Assembly (NCBI RefSeq): GCF_009299485.1
Contig: NZ_WBSO01000007.1
Span: 1-64,000 of the forward strand
Length of the DNA: 64,000 bases
From: Bifidobacterium apri
Lineage (GTDB): Bacteria > Actinomycetota > Actinomycetes > Actinomycetales > Bifidobacteriaceae
Direction: 5' to 3'
Shown here: positions 47,408 through 54,707 of the stretch, piece after piece
Layout: each line of letters begins with the position of its first letter
How positions within the stretch are numbered: the first letter of the stretch is position 1
Position numbers and translations under genes: made by a program
The notes under the pieces: generated by a model
Database searches by the model: none
Told to the model about the DNA's origin: nothing
What the model saw: only the letters and a program-made list of their open reading frames with translations

Positions 47408-49093
47408 ATGTCGGAACGAGTGATTTATATCGCAAGTCCAGAAGGCGGCAACGGCCGCAACGTCGTGGCGTACGGAGTGCTTGACGCGCTCACCGCCGTG
47501 ACACGTACAGGGGTGTTCCGCCCGATAGCATGCCGTAAAAGTCCAATCACGCAGGCCCTCGTCGAAGCGTCGAACGCCGGCCAAGGTCTTGAGGATGTCC
47601 GCGGGGTATGCCCCAAGTACGCACGCGAACATCCGCAATGCGTCCGTCCCGACATCGTTTCCGCCTATTACGACACTGTGAAAGCCAGCGACGCCGAAGC
47701 CATGGTCATCGTCGGTACAGACGCCTCGCACGTATTCAACCCGCACAGCTTCGAACTGGATGTCGACATCGCCGCAGATCTCAAATCCCCAGTGTTCCTG
47801 GCCGTCTGCACCATGCAGCGCAATGGCGAGGAAGTGCTCGCGACCGTCGAATCCTGTCGTCAGGCGATCGAGCACGGCGGTTCGGCTGTCGTCGGAATCT
47901 TCGTAACCGGATGCACACCGGAGAAAGCCGCCGACGCGCGTCAGGCTCTGGCTGGAATCGATATCCCGGTATGGACGATTCCTGCGGTCGATTTTCCGGA
48001 CCCGGAGCATGAGGATGCCGCCGAACGAGCGCTCAAGACCTTCCGTGATAACGCGCCAGCCGACCAAGTCCGCGCCGCGATCGATACTCCCTTCTCCCCC
48101 GCCACCACCCCGTACGCGTTCCAAAACAAGCTTCTGCATGGCGCCAAAGAGTCAGGAGCGACCATCGTCCTGCCGGAAGGCGGCGAAGGCCGTATTCTCG
48201 AAGCCGCGGATTATCTGCTGGAACGTGACGTCGTTGATCTGCTGATTCTCGGAGAACGAGATGACATCCTCAAGCATGGTGAAGAACTCGGACTCAAGCA
48301 TCTGTCCAAGGCCCGATTCCAAAGCATGGATGACGAAAGCGTCCTCAATCCGATGGTCGACAAGCTGTGCGAACTGCGCGCCAAAAAGGGCATGACCCCC
48401 GATAAGGCACGCGAACAGCTCAAGGATCCCAGCTATTTCGGCACCATGCTCGTCGTACTCGGCAAAGCCGACGGATTGGTCTCCGGATCTGTCAATTCCA
48501 CGGCCAACACGGTACGGCCGGCGTTGCAAGTCATCAAGAACAAGCCAGGCAATTCCCTCGTATCAGGCGCGTTCCTCATGTGCTTCAAAACGCATGTCGC
48601 CGTGTTCGCAGATGTGGCGATCACCCCGAATCCTGATGCCCGTCAACTCGCTGAAATCGCCATCGAATCGGCTCGCACGGCGACAAGCCTTGGCATCGAG
48701 CCGAAGGTGGGCATGCTCTCGTATTCGACGCTCGGTTCAGGCAAAGGGCCTGATGTCGATCTGGTAGAGGAGGCTACCGCGCTGGTGCACGAACAGGAAC
48801 CTGATCTTCCTGTGGTCGGCCCCATCCAGTTCGATGCCGCATGGGAACCTGAGGTCGCCGCGACCAAGGCTCCAGGCAATCCGGTCGCCGGGCATGTCAA
48901 CGTATTCGTCTTCCCGGACTTAAGCGCAGGCAACATCGGATACAAGGCCGTTCAACGCGCGTCGGGCGCCCGGGCAATCGGTCCGGTGCTGCAAGGTCTC
49001 AACCGTCCGGTCAACGATCTGTCACGCGGCGCAACAGTCCAGGACATCATCAACACCATCGCGCTGACGGCATTGCAGACGAACGAAGATTGA
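47408..49093 (+). CDS. pta: phosphate acetyltransferase
   Basis: The 561-residue product starts at MSERVIYIASPEGGNG behind AAGGAG. An N-terminal DRTGG/P-loop-like region of about 230 residues precedes the PTA_PTB catalytic domain, recognisable by PEGGEGRILEAADYL, VSGSVNSTANTVRPALQVI and VGPIQFDAAWEPEVA. It interconverts acetyl-P and acetyl-CoA. In bifidobacteria acetyl-P comes mainly from Xfp, so this enzyme links the shunt to acetyl-CoA. It lies between xfp and ackA, on the same strand, but each has its own leader. Confidence 0.97.
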   Translation: MSERVIYIASPEGGNGRNVVAYGVLDALTAVTRTGVFRPIACRKSPITQALVEASNAGQGLEDVRGVCPKYAREHPQCVRPDIVSAYYDTVKASDAEAMVIVGTDASHVFNPHSFELDVDIAADLKSPVFLAVCTMQRNGEEVLATVESCRQAIEHGGSAVVGIFVTGCTPEKAADARQALAGIDIPVWTIPAVDFPDPEHEDAAERALKTFRDNAPADQVRAAIDTPFSPATTPYAFQNKLLHGAKESGATIVLPEGGEGRILEAADYLLERDVVDLLILGERDDILKHGEELGLKHLSKARFQSMDDESVLNPMVDKLCELRAKKGMTPDKAREQLKDPSYFGTMLVVLGKADGLVSGSVNSTANTVRPALQVIKNKPGNSLVSGAFLMCFKTHVAVFADVAITPNPDARQLAEIAIESARTATSLGIEPKVGMLSYSTLGSGKGPDVDLVEEATALVHEQEPDLPVVGPIQFDAAWEPEVAATKAPGNPVAGHVNVFVFPDLSAGNIGYKAVQRASGARAIGPVLQGLNRPVNDLSRGATVQDIINTIALTALQTNED

Positions 49094-49265
49094 CGCTGAA
49101 CGAAGCCAAACGACGTCAAGAAACCGAACAACGCCGAACAACGCTGATTTGGCCGGCGCGTTGAAGTGTTGCACTGTCGCACTGACCTGACAGCCTAGCC
49201 TGGCGGTAATCGCAACCTGATGCCGCTTGATTTCACCTGGCGTTCGAACGCGCACGTGATTGTGT

Positions 49266-49339
49266 ATCGGGGCGTACGCCATGAATCCGCCGTGGATTCG
49301 GCAAGAATCCACCTCGGACAGCATGACGTACGCCCCGAT
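49266..49339 (+). promoter_or_regulatory. long inverted repeat with competing inner hairpins in the ackA leader
   Basis: Outer arms ATCGGGGCGTACG (49266-49278) and CGTACGCCCCGAT (49327-49339) are perfectly complementary over 13 bp. Inside are two mutually exclusive stems: GAATCC (49283-49288) with GGATTC (49294-49299), and GTGGATTC (49292-49299) with GAATCCAC (49305-49312). The structure ends 82 bp before the ackA start, inside the 328-bp pta-ackA gap. It could be a terminator/antiterminator, a riboregulator or a protein site; no known class was recognised. Confidence 0.6.
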
Positions 49340-49421
49340 TTGTAGCCGCTCACGAGTAAAGTCAACCATGGTAGCCGTGCAGAACCGCACGGATCGTACA
49401 CAACAATGGAGGATGCCCACT

Positions 49422-50651
49422 ATGGCGAAAACCGTCCTTGTCATCAATTCGGGTTCCAGCTCGATCAAGTACCAGCTGGTCGACCTCGAGACCGGCGAAG
49501 GCCTCGCTTCCGGCCTCGTCGAGAAGATCGGCGAGCCGACCGACGGCCATTACAAGCATGAGTACAACGGTGAGAAGCATGAGCTCGAAGAGCCCATCCA
49601 TGACCATGAGCAGGGTCTCAAGCGCGTGCTCGGCTTCTTCGAGCAGTACGGCCCGAAGCTTTCCGAGGCTGGCATCGTTGCTGTCGGCCACCGCGTGGTC
49701 CAGGGCGGCTACATCTTCCCGAAGCCGGCGCTGGTCACCGACAAGACCATCAACCAGGTCAAGGATCTCGCCGTGCTCGCCCCGCTGCACAACGGTCCGG
49801 AAGCCAAGGGCGCAGAAGTCATGCGCCAGCTGCTTCCTGACGTGCCGCAGGTCTTCGTGTTCGATTCCTCCTTCTTCTTCCAGCTGCCGGCCGAAGCCAG
49901 CACCTACGCTCTGAACAAGGACATCGCCGAGCAGTACCACATCCGTCGTTACGGCGCCCACGGCACCTCCCACGAGTATGTCGGCTCCGTCGTTCCTGAG
50001 GTAATCGGCAAGCCCGCCGAAGGCCTCAAGCAGATCGTCCTGCACATCGGCAACGGCGCTTCCGCTTCCGCACAGATTTCCGGCAAGCCGATTGACACCT
50101 CCATGGGCCTGACCCCGCTCGAAGGTCTTATGATGGGCGGCCGCACCGGCGATATCGATCCGGCTGCGGTCTTCCACCTGATTCGCAACGCTCACATGAG
50201 CGTTGACGAGCTGGACACCCTGTTCAACAAGCGTTCCGGCCTGACCGGCATGTGCGGCCACGCCGATATGCGTGAAGTCCACAAGCTCGTCGCCGCCGGC
50301 GATAAGGACGCTAAGCTCGCCCTTGACGTGTACGTGCACCGCATCATCAAGTACATCGGCGATTTCACCGCTCAGATGGGTGGCGTCGACGTGATCACCT
50401 TCACCGCCGGTGTCGGTGAGAACGATGAGATCGTGCGCAAGATGGTGTGCGATCGCCTCGCGCCGTTCGGCATCAAGCTCGACGAGGAGAAGAACAACAC
50501 GCGCTCCAAGCAGCCGCGTGTCATCTCCACGCCGGACAGCTCCGTGGTCATCGCCGTCGTGCCGACCAACGAGGAGCTCGCCATCGCCCGCAAGTCCGCG
50601 ACCATCGCCGCGGAAGGCAAGGATTCCTACGGCAACGAGTTCACCCGCTGA
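49422..50651 (+). CDS. ackA: acetate kinase
   Basis: The 409-residue product starts at MAKTVLVINSGSSSIKYQL behind TGGAGGA. The family motifs VINSGSSSIK, VGHRVVQGG, LHIGNGASASAQISGKP and ITFTAGVGEND are all present. It turns acetyl-P and ADP into acetate and ATP, the energy-yielding step of the bifid shunt. Codon bias resembles xfp. The 3' end shows a 14-bp direct duplication (TTCACCCGCTGAAG) covering the stop codon. Confidence 0.98.
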   Translation: MAKTVLVINSGSSSIKYQLVDLETGEGLASGLVEKIGEPTDGHYKHEYNGEKHELEEPIHDHEQGLKRVLGFFEQYGPKLSEAGIVAVGHRVVQGGYIFPKPALVTDKTINQVKDLAVLAPLHNGPEAKGAEVMRQLLPDVPQVFVFDSSFFFQLPAEASTYALNKDIAEQYHIRRYGAHGTSHEYVGSVVPEVIGKPAEGLKQIVLHIGNGASASAQISGKPIDTSMGLTPLEGLMMGGRTGDIDPAAVFHLIRNAHMSVDELDTLFNKRSGLTGMCGHADMREVHKLVAAGDKDAKLALDVYVHRIIKYIGDFTAQMGGVDVITFTAGVGENDEIVRKMVCDRLAPFGIKLDEEKNNTRSKQPRVISTPDSSVVIAVVPTNEELAIARKSATIAAEGKDSYGNEFTR

Positions 50652-50690
50652 AGGTTCACCCGCTGAAGTAGGTTGTTGGCCTGACTGAAA

Positions 50691-50732
50691 CGAGGGGCGG
50701 TGAGAATGTCGACACATCCTCACCGCCCCTCG
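50691..50732 (+). terminator. ackA terminator hairpin
   Basis: An 18-bp stem beginning CGAGGGGCGGTGAG with its complement around a 6-nt loop, 40 bp past the ackA stop. The stem is nearly perfect and very GC-rich. Confidence 0.8.
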
Positions 50733-50792
50733 CGCATATCCATCCGTAGTCGCTCTACGCCTCCGCAGCACCACACTGTCCCGCCCTGTCTC

Positions 50793-50942
50793 TGTTTCTG
50801 CCGACACTCAGCGTACCGTAAGCGTGGGTATTAGGTTGAAGACCTGTTTCTGCCGACGCTGAGAGTGCGACAAGCGTCGGTATTGAGCGACACTCTGCTT
50901 CTTACCGACGCTGAAATTACCGCAAGCATCGGCAGAAACAGA
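50793..50942. repeat. Family B dyad array, three units at about 52 bp spacing
   Basis: Units begin CTGTTTCTGCCGAC at 50793 and 50845, and CTGCTTCTTACCGAC at 50896. Each has a left arm close to TGCCGACGCT and a right arm close to AGCGTCGGTA separated by about 12-15 variable bases. Sequence is unrelated to family A, yet the period is the same. The array lies between the ackA terminator and the convergent aroA gene; nothing else is seen in the gap. Confidence 0.75.
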
Positions 50943-51025
50943 AGGTGCGACCACCGATGCGGCATGACTGCACATCCTGGGCGCCGCGTGCCCAGGATGT
51001 GCAGCTCCCAGCCACCACGATGCAA

Positions 51026-52423
51026 TCAGCGTTGCGCCAGCATATCAGCCCACATGCCGGGGAAATCCGGAATCGTCTTGCGTGTGGTCGCGATGTTGCG
51101 GATTCCAATGCCCGGAATGGCAAGCCCAATCATGGCGGCGAATGTCGCCATACGATGATCAGCGTAGGTTTCCATAACCGCCGCATGCAAAGAGGTACGC
51201 GGCACTGCCCCGATGACCAACCCATCCGGCAATTCCTCGGCCTGGCCGCCGATCCGCCTGATCTCCGTAACCAAGGCGGCCAGACGATTTGTCTCATGGC
51301 CACGCAAATGCGCAATGCCATGGAATGCGGAAGGCGTACCGGCAAGCGCGGCAAGCGCGGCGATACTGGGCGCAATCTCCCCCGCAGCAGACAAATCAAC
51401 ATCCCCAAGCCCGGTGATGTCACCGTTTCCGGTCAATGCCAGCGTCCCCGACCGATGGGCATACCCGCGTGGATCGGCATCAGCCAGCCGTGAAGCCTCA
51501 TCGAACGCCATGCCGTCAAGCGTGACGGTTGCGCCCATCTGCTGCAAAATCCCCGGAAGCAGTCCGCCGGGCTGGGTGGTCGCATACGGCCAGTTGGGAA
51601 TCGAAACAGTTCCGGAGGCAATCATCGCCGCTCCTAAGAAGGGCGCGGCATTTGACAGGTCAGGTTCGACGGTGACACCGGCCGGCAGTGTGAGCGACGC
51701 CGGTTCCACCAGCCAATGCCCCGGCTGAGGCATACTGATATGCCCGCCCGCTGCCTCAACGTCGTGCATGGTCATGCGGATATGCGGCATGCTGGGCAGA
51801 TGCTCCCCCGTGTGGGTGAGATCAAGCCCCCCGGCGAGCCGTGAACCGATGAGCAGCAAACCGGAGATGAACTGTGATGATGACGACGAGTCAATGGCGA
51901 CACGCTGATGCTGTTCCCCAGTGCGCTGGTGTTGCGGCGGGGTGATGGTGAACGGCAGGTGCCCGGGCTCCCCTTCGTAATCAATCGTCGCGCCCAACTG
52001 GCCAAGCCCGTCAAGAATCGGTCCCATCGGCCGCTGATAGGCCTGCCGATCCCCGTCGAAGCGGACCGGCCCGTCGGCGAACAGGACAAGACCCGGCACG
52101 AACCGCATCACCGTACCGGCAAGCCCGCAATACACCGTGTCCGAACCGTGGAAACGCCCATCCGTCGGTGGTGTGACAGTGACCGTCGTCTCATCGTCGG
52201 ATTCCACATCGCAGCGCACTCCGAGTGTGCGCAACGCGTCCATCATCAGCTCGGTATCGCGCGAGCGCAGCAACCCGCGCAGCGTGACCGGGGTTGTACC
52301 AAGTGCGGCGAGGATGAGGAAACGATTGGACAGAGATTTGCTGCCTGGAACCGTCACGGTGGCATGAATGGGTCGGGACGCCGCCGGCGCGGACCAAGGG
52401 TCAGGATATGCGTGTTCGGTCAT
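51026..52423 (-). CDS. aroA: 3-phosphoshikimate 1-carboxyvinyltransferase (EPSP synthase)
   Basis: The 465-residue product starts at MTEHAYPDPW; an ATG three codons upstream is also possible. Characteristic segments are VPGSKSLSNRFLILAAL at the N-terminus, GLAGTVMRFVPGLVLFADG (phosphoenolpyruvate region), IDSSSSSQFISGLLLIGSRL, and near the end RGHETNRLAALVTEIRRIGG with YADHRMATFAAMIGLAIPG. It joins shikimate-3-P and PEP in aromatic amino acid synthesis. The gene stands alone, divergent from tRNA-Pro. Confidence 0.97.
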   Translation of the reverse strand: MTEHAYPDPWSAPAASRPIHATVTVPGSKSLSNRFLILAALGTTPVTLRGLLRSRDTELMMDALRTLGVRCDVESDDETTVTVTPPTDGRFHGSDTVYCGLAGTVMRFVPGLVLFADGPVRFDGDRQAYQRPMGPILDGLGQLGATIDYEGEPGHLPFTITPPQHQRTGEQHQRVAIDSSSSSQFISGLLLIGSRLAGGLDLTHTGEHLPSMPHIRMTMHDVEAAGGHISMPQPGHWLVEPASLTLPAGVTVEPDLSNAAPFLGAAMIASGTVSIPNWPYATTQPGGLLPGILQQMGATVTLDGMAFDEASRLADADPRGYAHRSGTLALTGNGDITGLGDVDLSAAGEIAPSIAALAALAGTPSAFHGIAHLRGHETNRLAALVTEIRRIGGQAEELPDGLVIGAVPRTSLHAAVMETYADHRMATFAAMIGLAIPGIGIRNIATTRKTIPDFPGMWADMLAQR

Positions 52424-52528
52424 GGACACCATAGTATCCGAGATGATGCATACGGCTGTGCGCCATTGCACAATGTGGGAGGGACACATGTGGGAGGAAC
52501 ACAGCCGTGTCGCGTTCGTCTCGGCTTT

Positions 52529-52537
52529 TGGTATAAT
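52529..52537 (+). promoter_or_regulatory. extended -10 promoter of tRNA-Pro
   Basis: TGGTATAAT is a perfect -10 hexamer with the TGN extension, 24 bp before the mature tRNA. The -35 region is weak. Spacing suits transcription of the tRNA gene. Confidence 0.7.
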
Positions 52538-52561
52538 GATTGATTGTGCCGTTTAGCACAA

Positions 52562-52635
52562 CGGGCTGTAGCGCAGTTTGGTAGCGCGCCTGCTTTGGGA
52601 GCAGGATGTCGCAGGTTCGAATCCTGTCAGCCCGA
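52562..52635 (+). tRNA. tRNA-Pro (anticodon TGG)
   Basis: The 74-nt sequence folds as a standard cloverleaf: acceptor CGGGCTG/CAGCCCG, anticodon stem CCTGC/GCAGG with loop TTTGGGA (anticodon at 52596-52598), T arm GCAGG TTCGAAT CCTGT. CCA is not encoded. It reads CCA and related proline codons. An extended -10 precedes it and a terminator with a T-run follows. Confidence 0.97.
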
Positions 52636-52643
52636 CCTTGAAA

Positions 52644-52680
52644 GCCGCAGAATCACAACGATTCCGCGGCTTCTTTTTTC
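52644..52680 (+). terminator. intrinsic terminator of tRNA-Pro
   Basis: GCCGCAGAATC pairs with GATTCCGCGGC (one mismatch) around a 5-nt loop and is followed by TTCTTTTTTC. This is the best intrinsic terminator in the window. Confidence 0.9.
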
Positions 52681-52778
52681 TTCTGGCCCCGGGCATGCCA
52701 CAGACGTGTGTCAATCGCGCACAACAATGCACCACCTGCCAACACAAGTGCGGGCATGAAGCTGTGCCTGTCCTCCCC

Positions 52779-53000
52779 CACAAACTGTCTATGCTGACAA
52801 CGTTCCCAGCGTCACCAGTTTGAGTGGGTTCACCAACTGTATACGCTAACGCTGCTCCTGGCGTAACCAGTTTGGGTAAACCCACAAACTATCTACGTTA
52901 ACACCGCTCCTGGCGTAACCAGTTTGGGCAAACCCACAAGCCAGCGACGCTAACGATCCCCTCAGCGTAACCAGTTTGGGTGGCATCACAAACAGCGATG
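52779..53000. repeat. Family A dyad array, five units at exactly 52 bp
   Basis: Units start at 52779, 52831, 52883, 52935 and 52987 (the last is only a left arm). Left arms resemble CACAAACTGTCTACGCT and right arms GGCGTAACCAGTTTGGG; cores such as GCTGCTCCT and CGATCCCCT vary. The units match those near 15.4 and 54.5 kb. The array lies between the tRNA-Pro terminator and the start of a membrane protein gene. Confidence 0.9.
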
Positions 53001-53058
53001 CTGCCCCTCTATCTGTGGCGATACAATGGCAGCGGCAAGACACAGAGAGGAGAACGAC

Positions 53059-54444
53059 GTGGGACGTAACCAACGGGCTGAATCGTCGGGACTGATTTCC
53101 TGTGTCGTGTGCGCGGTCATCGGATACTTCGCCATGACCATGTTCCGCGCCTACGCGCCCGCAATCTGGCAGCTGACCCAGCGCACATTCACCGCATGCT
53201 CGGGTATCGCCGCGGCATGCGCCATCGTATCGTTCATCATCGGGTACACGCATTTCTCCCGTTCGCTTCGTGAGAAACATCATTGGTATCTCGTCGTCCG
53301 CCGGCTTTTTGAAGTGCTCGCATTATCCGTCGTGTATGGATCCACGATTTTCCTCGCGACTTTCATGCTTCTCGACATGATCAATTCGCTGATGGGCAAA
53401 ACCATGACCGGGTACCTGCCGGCGATCTGCGCGGCGATCTCAGGAATCGTCGGATATCTGACATTCGTGCAGGCGGAACTCATGAACGCGAAAACCCTGG
53501 CATCACTGCTGCCGTTCTTCATCATCTCCGGCGTAAGCACCGCAGGCTCAACCAGCGACGACCCATACTGGGCGAATAACAATTTCTCCCAGCTGGGCGA
53601 CCGCACCACGTTCGCGGCACGCATGTTCAATTCCACACTGATGCTCGGCGGCATTTGCATTGTCATCATCAGCTATTTCGCCATCTCCGAACTAGTGGCG
53701 AACTATCGCCAACGCCTGCGCTGGCATGGCGATGAAACCAAACTCGGCGCAGGCCCCATCCCCCATTTCGTCGCACGCACCGCCCTGCTGAGCATCCTGC
53801 TGACCTTGGCTGGCATTGAATTCTTCGGCATCGGCATGTTCCGCTATACTCCGCATCCCATCCTGCATAACGTGTTCGCACGCAGCCTGCCCGGCGTGAT
53901 GGGCATACTGCTGCTTGCTCTGCCTTGGCTCGCACCGCAGTTGTCGAAAGCCGTGTATGTGATTTCCGATCTCGCCATCGTGGTGTGCGCCTACACCGGC
54001 ATCATCTGGCTGGAAGGCGAGAACACACTGACGAATGTCGAGGCATTCGCCGGATTGCTGTTCCTTGGATGGTTCGTGGTGTTCACCAGACAAATCGCCG
54101 CCATCGAAACCGACCGCATCCAAGACCAGCTGTTGCATGCTCAGTTTGATGTCGCGGCAAGCGACAACGACGCCGATGCGATGCGGACGGTACCGATCCC
54201 GGTCAACGTACCGGTCACGAGGCAATCGCGCAATGACGTGGATGCGGCCGAACCCGGTATGCCTGTCGTAGCATCTGCCGACAGAACAGCCGACGGCACG
54301 ACAAGCAACACATCAGACGCTGAACATCAGGCCCGTTCACGCCGACCGCATTGGCTGCTTTGGCCACATTCGAAGCGTCACGCGACCATTGAGACGAAGC
54401 CTGTTGATTCATCGCTGGAATCCCGGCTTGCTTCCGACCAGTGA
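53059..54444 (+). CDS. polytopic membrane protein of unknown function
   Basis: The 461-residue product starts with GTG behind GAGAGGAGA. About eight to ten hydrophobic segments are visible, the first LISCVVCAVIGYFAMTMF, others including VLALSVVYGSTIFLATFMLL and FFGIGMF. A hydrophilic C-terminal tail of about 100 residues follows (from DRIQDQLLHAQFD). I do not recognise the family and see no transport or enzyme motif. It is flanked on both sides by family A repeat arrays. Confidence 0.75.
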   Translation: MGRNQRAESSGLISCVVCAVIGYFAMTMFRAYAPAIWQLTQRTFTACSGIAAACAIVSFIIGYTHFSRSLREKHHWYLVVRRLFEVLALSVVYGSTIFLATFMLLDMINSLMGKTMTGYLPAICAAISGIVGYLTFVQAELMNAKTLASLLPFFIISGVSTAGSTSDDPYWANNNFSQLGDRTTFAARMFNSTLMLGGICIVIISYFAISELVANYRQRLRWHGDETKLGAGPIPHFVARTALLSILLTLAGIEFFGIGMFRYTPHPILHNVFARSLPGVMGILLLALPWLAPQLSKAVYVISDLAIVVCAYTGIIWLEGENTLTNVEAFAGLLFLGWFVVFTRQIAAIETDRIQDQLLHAQFDVAASDNDADAMRTVPIPVNVPVTRQSRNDVDAAEPGMPVVASADRTADGTTSNTSDAEHQARSRRPHWLLWPHSKRHATIETKPVDSSLESRLASDQ

Positions 54445-54481
54445 TCGGGTCGGCGATAGGCAGTACCGACCAGCCGGCCCG

Positions 54482-54631
54482 TACAAACCGGTGACACGAG
54501 CAGCCGGCCCAGCGCAAACAGCTTGTAACGCTACACAAACTAGTGACGCCAGGAAGGCGATTTACGTAGACAGTTGGTATCCCCGTACAAACCGGTGACG
54601 CTGACAGCCGACCCAGCGTCACCGGTTTGTG
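54482..54631. repeat. Family A dyad array, three units at exactly 52 bp
   Basis: Units start at 54482, 54534 and 54586. The sequences are a variant with GTGACG replacing TTACG: TACAAACCGGTGACGCT on the left and AGCGTCACCGGTTTGTG on the right. The third unit is a nearly perfect dyad; the first two are more diverged. The array lies between two convergent genes, the membrane protein and glgX. Confidence 0.85.
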
Positions 54632-54707
54632 TGGGCGAGTCAATCACTGCCAATCGACGAAAAATCATCGGGAATCCCTGAACAACCACGCGTTCAGAGA
54701 AGTTTCT

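Noticed and set aside
49362..50807. 481-codon open frame opposite ackA
   Set aside because: Antisense shadow of ackA; no ribosome site or recognisable domain.
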